A stretch of DNA of 64,000 nt from Orientallactaga sibirica (GCA_036365145.1 JAEOAD010000005.1:7421001-7485000); one strand, 5' to 3'; shown: positions 11,560 through 23,722, numbered from the stretch's first letter. Translations and numbers: made by a program. The notes: generated by a model not told the origin, from the sequence alone.

Positions 11560-13335
11560 GGGGAGGGTAGGTTCACTGAAAAAATGGCTAACTACATATT
11601 CAATCTTTAATATACGCGTCCATTATTTTAATGACGGAAGCTGTAGGTGCAGGCAGTTCCAGTGCATGGGTTACAGCTGTCAGACCTTTCCTCCAGTAAG
11701 TCCCCACCCTCCCACCCCCACCACAGAGGCGATTACCCAAGAAAGACAGAGGTGAGGCCTGGCTTGGGAGCTGCTGCTAGTCTACAATCTCCAAGGCCTC
11801 TAAAGTCTGCCCAGCCTGGGCCCCTTGTGGAGGACATACGAGATGGCCGCTGTCACATGTCCCTCCCGTCATCCGCACCAGGGCGGTGGGCGCTGCAAGC
11901 AAGGAGACACGGCTGCCTCAGCGCACATCAGTCATCGTGGCTGTCTGAAAACACACGGGGTAATATGGGGTGGGACACCCAGACACTTCCGGCCAGTCTT
12001 GGGAAGCCTGGAAGGGACAGCTGAGGCTTATCGGGGCCTCCCTGGTCTCTGCTTAGGCCATGACAGCTTTAGATGAGCCTTAAATGGCTTCAACTGTGGA
12101 CACGCTGAAGAGAAACCCACTCACTGCCCGTGCCCAGCCATGGTGGCTAGCACACTCAGCAAAGCGGTCTGGGGGTGCACTGTACCTTTGGGCAACACAG
12201 ACCCCTAACCCTTACCCCAGTGGTTGTGTTACCCACCAGTAGTCTCCTATCATGGGTACAGTGGGCTGAGCAGGGAACTCTTGGGCCTCGTAGCACCAGG
12301 AACAGCCAACAGCAGCTGGAGGGACCAGATGAGCCGCAACTAAGGAGAGCAGAGACCACCAAAGACCGCGCAAGTGCTGAGAAGGCAAGAGATGGCAGAA
12401 AGCCCAGCCTGCTGAGCACTACGGGCCATGAAGAGTGGAGAAGGAAGAAGGCAAGAGCGTGCAGAGAGGAGAGCTGGAAGCCCAGGCTGCTGGGAGAGCT
12501 GTGGAAGGTTACGAGGTCCGGCAGCCCAGGGGGCAATCCTAAGAGCTGAGGGTCCCACAGCCTAAGCGTGGAGCTCTACCATTAGCTTCTTCTGGGCCAC
12601 TAGCGTGAAATGCCCAGAGCTGTACCACCAAGAGCACAGGATTCCTAACACCCAGTTCACGCTGTAGACACAGAGAGAGCTAGCTACTTTTCACCAACTC
12701 ACAATCTCTACCAACGGAGCAGGAGAACCCTCAGAACCACACCCCAGCATCCTCCACTATGGCAACATCCAGACTCCACTTGATGACAAAGAAAATATGC
12801 CAGCTAGCCATGGGCATGGGCATGGGCAGCTAGCGGGCACCAGCGCCTTGAACTGAAATCCCGCTCTGAAAAGATGATCTAAATGTAGAACACTCATTTT
12901 CTTTAAAATCCCATACTGGTTGAAGCACAGTGGTTTCCTGAACACTACCTTGAAACACTGGTCAGTAAACTTGATTAAACCAGCACTCACATCCAGCTCT
13001 GCTGAGGAAGATCTGAGCAGACCAAAGGCCAAAGCTAATGGGAGAGCCGCCTGCGACACGAAAGGGGCAGCGGAGGAAGCTTCCACTCCAAAGATGAACG
13101 GACGACCCACAAACTGATGCCGAAGCAAACCTCAAGGGAGCAGAGTTCACCAGAAACACAGGAAAGTTCCTTAGGAAAGCCCACATGGCCTAAGCCTTCA
13201 GGAAGGACCCTTCCCTTGACACATGCAAAAACTACAACAATCCTCAGTCTTTCCTCTGAAGAGAATTCCTACGGATGCCTGTTGCCATCATGAAGAAAGT
13301 CGGTGTTTTTGTTCGGCTTGATTTAAAAAATAAAA
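11560..13335. other. Quiet single-copy stretch
   Basis: About 1.8 kb of mixed-GC DNA without recognised repeats. It has several 120-codon frames (11647-12024 and 12175-12549 plus; 12156-12536 minus). A 65-codon plus-strand frame ending near 13117 is rich in charged residues. None shows splice signals or a family I know. Confidence 0.45.
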
Positions 13336-13469
13336 CAGCACTCGGAGGCAGAGGTAGGAGGATGACCATGAGTTTGAGGCCACCCTGAGACTACATAGTG
13401 AATTCCAGGTCAGCCTGAGTTAGTGTGAGACCCTACCTTGAAAACCAAAAAATAAAAATTAAAAAAAAT
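13336..13469 (+). repeat. B1-like SINE, plus, 5'-truncated
   Basis: Starts at cagcactcggaggcagaggt and continues through gaggccaccctgagactaca to an A-rich tail. The first third is missing. Confidence 0.85.
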
Positions 13470-13514
13470 GTTTATGTCATTTTATCCTAAATTGAGTTAT
13501 GATGAAGGCAAAAT

Positions 13515-13760
13515 ATCCCTCTAGCTGGAACACTTATCTAGTTGAAAGCCCTGGGTTCCATCCCCAGCACTGCAAGTAAGAAAATAACCCCCAGCCCACC
13601 CCTCCCTTTCCTTACTCTCCCCATATTGTCCTCGCCTGTCCCCTTTCCTCTCCCCCTTTGAAGGCAGGGTCTTATTCTATAACCCAAGCCTTCCTCAAAC
13701 AACCATCCTCTGCCTCAGGCTCCAGAGTACTGGAGTTCTGGCTTTTTCTATCATTCTTAT
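13515..13760. repeat. Fragments of ID/B4-type SINE
   Basis: gggttccatccccagcactg (ID 3' part) and, further on, ggcagggtcttattctataa with gcctcaggctccagagtact (reversed old B1) form a decayed composite. Confidence 0.45.
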
Positions 13761-14046
13761 CCCCACTTTTGATGGTGACTACTAGCACACTAATATCTTG
13801 CTCTGGGCCAACGAACAAAAGGACCTACTTGAGGCAACAGGAAGATACAAATCACATTCTCGTTCAAATCCCTCTTAATTCCCTGAAGGATGTGTCTGTT
13901 TCAAAGCACATTTTCTTAAAATATGATGCATATATTTTAAGATAAGTAAAATACTTATATGGAAAATATTACAAATACATGTAAAATGCAGCCCAAAGCC
14001 TAATACAGCTAATCTAGAACTATTTTTTTGCTGATGGTTTATGGTC

Positions 14047-14127
14047 TTTTTTTTTTTTTTTCTTAAAAGGGCTGGGGTCCTTGGGCTTCACAGGCAAGTG
14101 CTTAACCACTAAGCCATCTCTCCAGCC
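14047..14127 (-). repeat. B2-like SINE fragment, minus
   Basis: A T-tract and gggcttcacaggcaagtgct ending ccatctctccagcc keep only the SINE head, heavily truncated. Confidence 0.75.
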
Positions 14128-14179
14128 TCGGCCTAACTTTTTTTTAAGGTTTGGGTTTCCTTTATTAAAAAATATCTCT

Positions 14180-14362
14180 AAGGCTGAAGAAATGGCTTAG
14201 CAGTTAAGATAACTTGCCTACGAAGCGTAAGGACCCAAGTTCAGTTCCCCAGTACCCATGTAAAGCCAGATGCACAAGGTGGTGCATGGGTCTGGAGTTC
14301 ACTGGCAGTGGCTAGAGGCCCTGGTGTGCCTCTTCTCTTTCTCAAATAAATAATTAATTAAA
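14180..14362 (+). repeat. B2-like SINE, plus
   Basis: aaatggcttagcagttaaga head, cccagtacccatgtaaagcc body and tctcaaataaataatt tail. Confidence 0.85.
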
Positions 14363-14364
14363 AT

Positions 14365-14503
14365 ATTTTTATTTATTTGGGAGAAGCACAGAGACAACTC
14401 CAGATGCATGCCCCACTTTGGCATCTGGCTTTACATGGGTATTGGGGAATTAAACAATGACCAACAGGCTTTGCAAGCAAGTGCCTTTCCACTGGGCTGT
14501 CTA
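14365..14503 (-). repeat. B2-like SINE, minus, truncated
   Basis: Directly follows the previous copy in opposite orientation (ttttatttatttgggagaag, then gcatctggctttacatgggt), making a tail-to-tail inverted SINE pair. Confidence 0.8.
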
Positions 14504-14514
14504 CAGAGACCTGG

Positions 14515-16346
14515 TCTAATTTTTCATGGTAAAATACTAGAAAATTATAACTTGATGACAAGGTAGCTCAGTGCATGACCCCTCACAGCATATGTAAAGA
14601 GAAAATGATTTGTTCACTCTTTGAAATATTAGATGGCAAAATTCGGGCCTAATTTCATAACATAGGGCACTGGCCATCCGAGGTTCTTTTTCCTGACAGT
14701 TCTTTGGGGTGTGTGGCGGGGGAGTGAACACAAGGGACCTCAGCTTTTAAATATGTTATAGAAAAGATGCTCTGACTTATGTAAGAGAACCCTGGGAAAA
14801 TAGGGTTTTAGAACCTGAAATACAGTTAGTTGATCTACCAAACCCGCTGAAGGCATGAGGGAAGTTTACAACTATAAAAGCTACATCAAAGTAAGAAACA
14901 GCGTGACTTTCAGTGGTTCTCAGGGTCTGAAAAAAATTAATGCCAGAATTTACAGTCTGTACTGAACTTCAGAACCTTGAAGTTGAACTTGGCACTTATT
15001 CTTGCTGGAACCCCTAAAGTACCAAATTCACTGCCGTTCCTATGACAGTCAAAACAGTAGTCTGATGACCTTATCATCGCACGGTAAGTGTGTGGGAAAC
15101 AGTGGGGAGGCTGCTTCTGTCCACTATCTTCTTAGAAAAGTGAAAGCAGATTAAAACAAATCAAACAACACTGCCTACTGAAGAGGCCACTTTGTTACAG
15201 TATGTTCACTAGATTGGAGCAAAAGTCCTTGGCAATGTGGCCTTGCTAAGACTTCCTTTCCCATGCTAGCAACTACACACATATACACATGCTCACATAC
15301 ATGTATGTGGTATACACAGCCCTCTGCCCATGGACTCTGTTAGTGGACTCGCTCAATGTGGATAACTTGCACTCAAAAAGAAAATGAAATCTATACTAAA
15401 CATGTTTCTAGTCACCAGTCCCTAAACACAGTGTTACAGTTTGTAAGTTTATGAGAACGTGCATGCAGGTTATATGCAAATGAGATGCCATTTCATATAA
15501 AGGACTTGAGCGCTCATGGATTTTGGCAACAAGGGGAGAGTTCTAGAACCCGTTACCCCACACATACGGAGAGACAAATGTTCATTACACTTACCATACA
15601 TAGATTTAAACCAAAGCCCTGGTCGCTGCACTTGTGTGATATCTGCTGTGCAAACACCATAAATACTTTCTACACACGGTTTGTGGAACCAACAAAAGCA
15701 AGTGAATGTTTCTCACACAAAACCGGACTGACTCACAGAAAATTAGTACATGTAGAAATCCCGGGCCTTGACTGACATACAAACTTAGTGGTAAGAGCAG
15801 AACACAGGGTGTTCCCCAGGGCGCAGAGCCAATCTCCGCTCGGGGCTTAATGACAAGGGAAGAAGAGAACATGATGAGCGCTCTTGGTGGGAAAGACACA
15901 GCAGGCTGGCTCAGAACCTACTTGTGAGGGGCAGGCAGGTCAGAGAGTCCCAGCACAGGGTGAGCTGGGGAACGCCCGTCCCTGGCAATCAGGTGGCCCT
16001 CACTGAGGAGGACAGAGCGCTTTCTCGTGTGACTTATCTCCCTCACCTAAGATTTTGTTTGTTTCGCCTTCTGCCCATAAACGTAGCTTTCTTTTCCAAA
16101 TGTGAGGTTGGACATGGTAAGATTAAGGCCCTGTCCAGTAAGAAATAAATAGGAAAGCTACTCCCTTAGTTTCCATGTTGGGGTTTTCATCAACAATTCC
16201 TGTCCAAAGGGAACACTGAGGGCCAGAGCAATGCAAAGATGCCAAGAGGGCTGTGCCATGTCTCCCCTCACACACCGTCCTACTCACAAGCTGACTGGGT
16301 TCTGAAGGACACATAAGTTAGGATCTGGGTGTCACTGCTCCCACAG
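14515..16346. other. Quiet single-copy stretch
   Basis: About 1.8 kb without recognised repeats. A small (ACATAC)-like microsatellite lies near 15280-15310. No convincing gene. Confidence 0.45.
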
Positions 16347-16696
16347 TGGGGTGGTGCTTTAATTCAGGTGTCTGCCATACACTTACGTGTTCTGAATACT
16401 AAGTCCCCAGCTGGTGACAATTGGACAATTGGAACCTCCTAAAGGCAGTATATTGTTGGGGGCAGGCTTAGGGATGTTATAGCCAGTTTCCCCTTGCCAG
16501 TGTTTGGCACACTCTCCTGCTGCTGTTGTCCACCTGATGTTGGCCAGGACGTGATGTCTACCCTCTGCTCATGCCATCATTTCCCCCTGCCATCATAGAG
16601 CTTCCTTTCAAATCTGTAAGCCAAAATAAACCCTTTTTCCCACAAGCTGCTCTTGGTCGGGTGTTTTCTGCCAGCAACGTGAACCTGACTGCAACA
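16347..16696 (+). repeat. 5' LTR of the MaLR element
   Basis: TG at the start, CA at the end, a polyadenylation motif in gccaaaataaaccc near the 3' third, and a clear match to the 3' copy at 17993. It resembles rodent ORR1/MT-class LTRs. Confidence 0.8.
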
Positions 16697-17236
16697 GTAG
16701 AATTGGTACAGAGTGGGGTCACTGCTGCTAGAAAAATGACTGTGTGGCTTTGGTGGACTGGAACCGATTTGAGGAAGGAATGTGGAAGGATTTGAAACCT
16801 TAGCCTGAGAGATGCCTTGCAGTACTGTAAGTACAGCTTGATGGACTATTCTGGTCAGAGTTCAAAGACCTGAATGCTGTAAGAACTATGGACTGAGAGG
16901 GCTGGCTTGTGAGGGTGAGAAAGAGCTTTGCCTGGACAGGGTTAGAAGCAGTTGTGTGATTTGCTATGTTCTGCCTACTTGTGTCCTGTTGCATTGTGGA
17001 GAAATGGACTGATGTGAGCAAAGGAATATGGCCCAGACAGAAATGAAATCTATGGGCTGAAACTGCTGCCCACTCACCTGTAATTGAGAGACTGGGACAA
17101 CAGGAAGAATGCATAATCTTTTGATGGGGACTGAATACTGAAGGAGTGTCCTGTTCTTCAAAGTCTGCTTTATTCCCCCGTGGATTAACAAGCTAGTAGT
17201 CCACGTGGCACTATGGAGTGTTAAAAAAATGCAAGA

Positions 17237-17404
17237 AGCCGGGCATGGTAGCGCACGCCTTTAATCCCAGCACTTGGGAGGCAGCGGTTGGAGGACTGCC
17301 ATGAGTTGAGGCCACCCTGAGACTACATAGTGAATTCCAGGTCAGCTTGGGCTACAGTGAGACCCCCTACCTTGAAAACAATAACAACAACAAACAAAAA
17401 AAAA
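17237..17404 (+). repeat. B1-like SINE inside the MaLR element, plus
   Basis: agccgggcatggtagcgcac to gagaccccctaccttgaaaa, with an (AAC)n-rich tail. Short near-identical flanks (tgcaagaa / agcaagaa) mark the insertion, which is younger than the MaLR element. Confidence 0.85.
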
Positions 17405-17992
17405 AGCAAGAAAGAGAGGGTCAATGGATTTGCAACACAGTTTTGGTTTTTGGAAATGGCCATGGGCAGTGTAAAGCAGGCTTGTTGGATTACCTGTGTA
17501 GAGGCCCAATGGAGCCATGAGGATGAACTGTGGTTTGCAGCTGGAGATCCAGTGAGATGCCAGGACTATGAGATGGCTGCCAAGGAGAGCTGCTGGCACC
17601 AGATGAAGTTTTCCAGGCTTGTGAATGGCCTAGCTAAAGGAGTGGAATTAGAACTCCAGAGACTTATTGCTGGTTGAATTATCTGACTTGGAAATTTATC
17701 ACTGGCTAGAGTTGTTTGACTTGGAGCTACAGAGTTTGATGTTTGCCCTGTTTAAATTTTGTATTGGTTGAATATTTCTTTGCTATGCACAATGCCATCT
17801 TTTGCAGTGTGAATGTTTCTTCTGTGTCATTATGGGTTTTCTGGCATTACAGCTCAGCTAAAAGACCTTGGACTACTGGGTTGTTTGAATAGCATTGGGA
17901 TTGACAAGAACTATGGGGACTCTTAAAGTTGAACTGAATGCATTGCATTTTACATCATGTCTGGTTATCAGTTTAGAGGGGTTGGGGTGCAA

Positions 17993-18339
17993 TGTGGTGG
18001 TTTGATTTAGGTGTCCCCCATAAACTTGTGTGTTCTGAATGCTAGGTCCCCAGCTGGTGACAATCTGATAATTGGACCTTCATGGAGACAGGGTATTGTT
18101 GGGGGGCAGGCTTATGGGTGTTCTGGCCAGCTTCCCTTTGCCAGTGTTTGGCACATTCTCCTGCTGCTATTGTCCACCTGATATTGCCCAGGAGATAATG
18201 TCCACTCCCTGCTCATGCCATCATTTTCCCCTGCCATTATGGAGCTGCCCCCAAGTCTGTAAGCCAAAATAAACCCTTTCCTCCTACACGCTGCCCTTGG
18301 TTGGGTGTTTGCTGCCAAGAACAAGTGGAGACTGTCCCT
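17993..18339 (+). repeat. 3' LTR of the MaLR element
   Basis: Begins tgtggtggtttgatttaggt and keeps gtaagccaaaataaaccctt. The last 30 bases diverge from the 5' copy, so its end is decayed. Confidence 0.8.
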
Positions 18340-19024
18340 AACCTCTCCTAGTTTTCTCACCAGGATGATCCCCACTGCCACCAGTACTATGCATGACTCA
18401 AAGAGGATTTTGATATCCTTGCAGTCTAGGTTTGAAGAAATCTTGGTTCTATCCAGTCTCAGAGATGGTGATGGAGGGCAAGAATTTCTTGAGACATTTT
18501 GTTCCAGGTCCCAAGAAGTCTGCCTACAGCAAACCTCAGCATCAACCTGAAGACCTGGCTACTTCATGTACGAGTGCTACGACAGTGACGGCATTAAGTG
18601 AGGCCAACCCCGGAAACGTAGCCATGCAAACTGCTTGTACGTCATGACATCACTGTCTCAGATAAAGAGACTAAGACTAGGAATTGTCTAGTTTGTACAA
18701 TGATGAGCAAGAACTCAAACGACCAACTCTCCCTCGAGTTCTTAGGGAAATGCGGTCACAAATTACATAGTTCTTGCATGACAACACTATTTAGGAATAA
18801 AATAAGGACAGCCATAAAATCTGAGCTTCGAACAGCCATGGCACAAAAATAGAGCAACACTATACAAGTAAGTATTCGTCTCAGAATGATAATGGACACA
18901 GCAACAGATGTGAAAGTGTGTGCCTGACCATGGTATGCTGTTCAGCAAGAAGATGAGACAGACTGTACACATGTACCACCACAGGGGCTCAAGGCAATGA
19001 GCCAACTCCAAAAGCTGGCTACTA
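18340..19024. other. Single-copy DNA, no feature seen
   Basis: Short open frames only. No recognised repeat. Confidence 0.4.
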
Positions 19025-19159
19025 GCTGTGTGTGACAGTGCATGCCTGTACTCCATTTGGAAGGTGGAGGCAGGAGGATCAGAAGTTCAAGGACACCCTT
19101 GGCTACCTATCAGGTTGGAGGCCAGTGTGGGCCACATGAGACTGTCTCAAAAAAAAATT
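19025..19159 (+). repeat. Old B1/B4-like SINE, plus
   Basis: ctgtgtgtgacagtgcatgc, aggtggaggcaggaggatca and tgagactgtctcaaaaaaaa keep the order of B1 but with high divergence. Confidence 0.55.
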
Positions 19160-19462
19160 GTGTATTATACATTATCCACCTCCACTTATGGAATACTCAC
19201 AAATGACGAATTCATACAGAATAAGCATAAACGTAGTTCAGGAAGTTAGAGGGAGAGGCGAGAGGCACAAGGAACGCATGAGGATCTGTGGTGGGCAGCT
19301 TGCACTGTAACGCTGCGGGAGTATGAAACTACTGAACTGAGTGCGAGGTCCAGTCTTTCGGAAGGCCCATGGTGATGCTGAACTGTTATTATGTAAATGT
19401 TGCCACCAGGGGCACTGGGTGACGGGCAAAGAGGAAGGGCCTCTGTGCTGCTTAGGCAACTT

Positions 19463-19660
19463 CTTCCTTTATTTATTTATTTTTTAATATTTTGCAGTGC
19501 TGGGGACTAAACACGGTTTTTTGCCCATGTTAGAGAAACAAAGCATTCTACCACTATTTGTCAACTCCTAAGCTTATATATTACATAGTGTGTATGTGAG
19601 GGAGGGAGGGAGATGCTGAGAGAAGGAGGGAAGGAGAGAGGGAGAGAGTGCACAAGACTG
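19463..19660 (-). repeat. ID/B4 fragment plus GA-rich simple sequence
   Basis: gcagtgctggggactaaaca and gcattctaccactatttgtc match the reversed ID part of B4. A gggagggagggag purine tract follows at about 19600-19650. Confidence 0.5.
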
Positions 19661-21686
19661 ACAAGAAAAAACCCTACACATTCTATGAGGAGGGCCTAAG
19701 ACGTTACTCACCTTGGCAGGCTCCAAGGCTTTAGGAGACAATGGGACTCTTTTTCCCCACTGACAGTGACTGTCACTTTAATTACTCCATAATCAATATT
19801 TCTCAAATGCTCTAGGAAGAGGAGCTAAGAGAGCATTTGGAGATGAGAAGACCCAGAAGGGAACAATGGAAGCCTGAGGGCAGAGGGCACAGCTGTACAG
19901 GAATGTGTAGGCTGAACATGGAACAGGGCTCAGATGGTAAGTAACGGCTATAAATGACGACAGCTGAGAGGGTGACTCCACATCCCACAGAATAAAAATG
20001 CAGCACTGACGAACGTGTGGTGTACATCACGCAAACCGATGAGAAGGGTTAGGAAAGGGAAGAGGAGGGCAGACAGCATTCCAGGGGGCTCTGAGCTTAA
20101 TCTGCAGCTGGAAAAGCGAGGACACAGCATTGCAGTGTTCAACCAGGACCAGTTCCTCCCATCTCAGGGAATCAGGTGATGTCCAGAAACATCTGGTTGT
20201 CACAATCAAGGGATCTGAAGTACTAATGGAAGCCAGGGATGAAGAGAAGCCAGGGGCTCAGAAGCCTACACTGCCCAAGATGGTTCCCCACAACAAAAAC
20301 TGAGCTGGCCAGCCTAAAATGACAGGGTAGAAAAGACTGGAAAAGCAGATACACTTGAACACACTCAGAAATGTGAGACGGAAAACGACTAGAGGGTGAG
20401 GCACCTTGTTGCTCTGCTCTGGACCACAGCAGCACAGAGCACAGCCAGCCAGCAGAGGTCCGGCTCAATGGCTGGGAATAGCCAGCTCAGCACCGTTGGC
20501 GCTTCTGAGAACATCTGCCCTTTTCTGTACTAGTGCATGGCTAGCCTCGACGTAAGGCCTAGTTTCTTCAACCTGCACACCCCTAAATCCTGTGTCACAC
20601 CTGCGGAAGAACAAGATGTGGGTGGAAATAAACACAAGCAAACCGGTAGGGAAATACAATAGCATACACTGTTAAATGTGGAGTAAGTCTCCACTTAGTA
20701 CCCAACACTTTTATTTCAAAGTCCATGGAAGCACTTCCTGGGTTAATAGATAAGAAGCTTAAACACATCCATACCCCCACCATACACATCAACAACACAA
20801 CACTACTGTATGTTACTTAAACCCACAAATCGGAACAGCAACCACATAGCAACTCTCATTACCCATGATTAACAATACCCCAAACAAATGTCCGATGGCT
20901 TCCCAGAAAAATGTTCGTTCGTCCAGGTCCCTTGTGTGTGCTTGCCCATAAATGAACACCAGTAACCACGCCAGGATGGGAAGAGGTACCAGTATGTCAT
21001 CCAACGGCCCTGCTTGTAATTAAAAAAAAAAAAAAAAAAAAATGAAGCGCCCAAAGGGAAGTATAAATCTAGGCCCAAGGGCTAACTTCCTCCACTAAGC
21101 AGTGCACTGCATTAATAATTCTAAAGTGATGCTTACAGGCAACCACCCCCGCCGTCATAAATACATCAGGCAGGCAGGGGTGGCTCAGCTGGGGCCTCCT
21201 ACAAACTGCCCAACAATTCTCATTAAGCTTTTGCTGTCAAGTAAGCTAAAACTGTGCAAACCTCTTTGATCACACACCTCCCACCCTCCTGGAAAATCTC
21301 TTCTTGAATAATCAGACGAGCATGTAAGAGTGAGGTACAAAAAAGTTCATGACAAGAAACAGTCTAATACGGCCATGAAACTGATCAGATAGCCGTCAAA
21401 TATACTCTGATACTGACCCGCCAAAGAACTGCACCCTGGCTGCAGACTTGTGACACCCCTTTCACCCCCACATCACAAATAAACACGTAAATAAGGGCAA
21501 ATTTGTCAAAGAAAACGCACATTGTGGTCCTTGTATTAGTAGCAGATTTTTGATTTGTATTGTCACTGTTATTAAACAATATTATCAAAAGCTCCCCAAA
21601 ACCAAGAGAATCTGGCTATTTCACTTTAAAAGCATATTTTTAAAAAAACTGAGACAAAACTAAACCTCTATCAAAAATGAACTACA
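19661..21686. other. Quiet single-copy stretch
   Basis: About 2 kb with no recognised repeat apart from an A22 run at 21019-21041. It contains the weak minus-strand exon candidate described separately. Confidence 0.4.
20813..21004 (-). other. Hydrophobic open frame after a T-tract; possible exon
   Basis: On the minus strand a run of about 22 T is followed by aattacaagcag, which resembles a polypyrimidine tract and 3' splice site. A frame then encodes a peptide with a membrane-like segment (ILVPLPILAWLLVFIYG) and a charged stretch (TRDLDERTFFWEAIGHLFG), ending at TAA. The frame has no ATG at its start. A GAAATAAAAG polyadenylation-like signal lies further on, near 20713-20723. A GTAATG inside the frame could be a donor. 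I do not recognise the peptide, and a 60-codon frame is expected by chance in a window this size. Confidence 0.15.
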
Positions 21687-21892
21687 GGGCTGGAGAGATG
21701 GCTCAGCAGTTAAGGCGCTTGCTTGCAAAGCCTAAGGACACAGGTCGGATACCCAAGGACCCACATAAGCCAGATGCACAAGGTGGCACATGCATCTGGA
21801 GTTTGTTTGTGGTGGCTAAAGGCCCTGGTGTGCCCATTCTCTCTCTGCTTCTTTCCCTCTCAAATGAATACATTATTTTTTTTTTTAATTTT
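21687..21892 (+). repeat. B2-like SINE, plus
   Basis: gggctggagagatggctcag head in near-consensus form, ccacataagccagatgcaca body, TC tract and tctcaaatgaata tail. Confidence 0.9.
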
Positions 21893-22045
21893 AAACACAA
21901 CAAAAGTATTATATTTTTAAAAATCAGAATAAGAAAACAAAAACATTTGCATGGCCAGGAAGGAAAAGGTTCCCACAGACATAATCCCCAAATATAACTT
22001 TAAATACATTATTTTCTGGATAAGCTAATTAGCTCCTGTTTTCAG

Positions 22046-22200
22046 TTTTGTTTTGGCTTTTTGTGAGGCAGGGTCTTGCTCTAGTCCAGGCTAACCTGTA
22101 ATTTACTATGCAGTTTCAGGGTGGCCTCAAACTCATGATGATCCTGCTACCTTTGCCTCCCGAGTGCTGGGATTAAAGGCGTGTGCCATCATGTTTGGCT
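22046..22200 (-). repeat. B1-like SINE, minus
   Basis: ggcagggtcttgctctagtc through gtgctgggattaaaggcgtg reads as a reversed full-length B1. Confidence 0.9.
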
Positions 22201-22259
22201 ATTTTTAGATTTTTAATAGCACTGAAAAGTATGGAGAACACTTTAGGAAGTGCTTGCTT

Positions 22260-22345
22260 TGGGCTGTGAGTCCAGCTCAGCTGCAGAGCACTCAGAGCAC
22301 TTACTTAGTAAATGAAATGCCCAGGGTGCCAACCAAGAAGAGAGG
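22260..22345 (+). repeat. ID-like SINE fragment, plus
   Basis: gggctgtgagtccagctcag and gagcacttacttagtaaatg resemble a decayed ID head. Confidence 0.4.
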
Positions 22346-22439
22346 AAAACAAAAAAACAAAATCTGCTATAAGAAATGATGAAAATTCACAACACAGTGA
22401 TAGTGATTATGCCGTATATAAAAAACTAACTTTTAAAAA

Positions 22440-22645
22440 TATTTTATTTTTATTTATTTGAGAGAGAGAGAAATAGGCAAGGGGGAGTGGGAGAATGGGT
22501 GTGCCAGGGCCTCTAGCCAGCACAAACAAACTCCAGATGCATGAACCCCTTGTACATCTGGCTTACATGGGTCCTGGGGAATCAAAACCTGAGTCCTTTG
22601 GCTTTGCAGGCAAGTGCCTTAACCACTAAGACATTTCTCCAGCCC
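22440..22645 (-). repeat. B2-like SINE, minus
   Basis: GA tract, ccagggcctctagccagcac, tacatctggcttacatgggt and cttaaccactaagacatttc at the end. Confidence 0.9.
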
Positions 22646-22654
22646 AAAACTAAT

Positions 22655-22862
22655 TTTTTCAAACAGGGTCTTATGTATCCCAGACTGGCTTAGAACAGAA
22701 GCAAGGGATGACCCTGAACTTCAATCTGCTGACTACTCTTGAGGGCTGAGACTGAAGGCCTGCAAAGATGCCTGATTTTATGCAGTGCAGACGATGAAAC
22801 CAGCGTGTCATGCATGCTGGGCAAGCAAGCCTCCCACCAACTGGGCTATTTCAGACCCTCCC
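22655..22862 (-). repeat. B4-type SINE, minus, decayed
   Basis: cagggtcttatgtatcccag (reversed B1 part) and catgctgggcaagcaagcct (reversed ID part) occur in B4 order. Confidence 0.4.
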
Positions 22863-23508
22863 CATTCACTTTGCAATCTACAGATTATAGAAGTTTTGCA
22901 TTAGCAACTACGGAAGCAAAGCTGGCTTCCTCTACACTGACATTAATTTTAAAAATGCAACAATGTGAGGACCACAGTGATTCAGGAAAAGTCTTCTTTG
23001 GCGTTACTGTCCATAGACATCGCAGAGCATCCAGCCATGTGCACCGGTGATTAAATTCACCTTTGCCAAGTACTGTCACTCAGCCATTAAAACCACAGCT
23101 TTTGGCATACTGTTCAGTTCTGCCCTAAAGAAGGTGTGCTTATCTAGACAGGATGGAAGACATTTACTTACTGGCTCATCAGCATCACTTATAACTTAAG
23201 TATTCAGATATGTGATAATGGGGTCTCTATTTGTGTCCTTACCTGTACACGTGAAAGTCTCCTGACACCTAAAACAAATATACACAGAGGTACACAGAAG
23301 GGGTGGAATGCAAGGCAGATATGACTAAGCACTAAGATGAGACCCAGGGCCCTTCTTTATGTCTTTTGCTTATGACATTTCTATTAATTGACTGATTTTC
23401 ATTCATTCATTTACACAGAGTCTCATGTAGCCAAGCCCTACCTATGGTGTTTTCTACGTTTCCCATATTTAGTACATATTCTTCACAGAGTTAAGAAACA
23501 TGAATTTA
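22863..23508. other. Single-copy DNA, no feature seen
   Basis: No recognised repeat or gene. Confidence 0.4.
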
Positions 23509-23522
23509 AAAATGATATTGAA

Positions 23523-23722
23523 AGCTGGGCATGTATGAGGATCATTGAAATTTCCTTTTTTTTGCCTGGCCGTGGTGGCCACACCTTTAATCCCATCACT
23601 CAGGAGGCAGAGGTAGGAGGATCACCGTGAGTTCAAGGCCACCCTGAGACTACATAGTGAATTCCAGGTCAGCCTGGGCCAGAGTGAGACCCTACCTCGA
23701 AAAACCAAAACCAAAACAAAAC
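23523..23722 (+). repeat. B1-like SINE with a 41-base 5' extension, plus
   Basis: A 14-bp TSD (aaaatgatattgaa) lies at 23509-23522 and 23723-23736. Inside it, a B1-start-like agctgggcatg is followed by a non-B1 stretch ending in eight T. The full B1 then begins near 23564. The inserted unit is therefore chimeric. Confidence 0.8.

Larger units (their letters stand above)
16347..18339 (+). mobile_element. ERVL-MaLR retrotransposon with two LTRs
   Basis: Two related LTR-like repeats (about 350 bp; both with gtccccagctggtgacaat, tttgccagtgtttggcac-type and gtaagccaaaataaaccctt) flank about 1.3 kb. The 5' LTR ends near 16696 (gactgcaaca). The internal part starts gaattggtacagagtggggt and contains gaatgtggaaggatttgaaa, the hallmark of MaLR internal sequence. 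It has no coding capacity, as expected of this non-autonomous class. A B1 insertion interrupts it. Confidence 0.85.

Noticed and set aside
16697..17992. Coding sequence in the MaLR internal region
   Set aside because: MaLR elements are non-autonomous and no long frame is present.
18305..18647. Pair of overlapping frames next to the MaLR 3' LTR, considered as a processed pseudogene
   Set aside because: No A tail, no TSD and no recognisable parent protein.
21687..21780. tRNA gene-like A and B boxes
   Set aside because: They belong to B2-like SINEs that derive from a tRNA; no cloverleaf with acceptor pairing is present.
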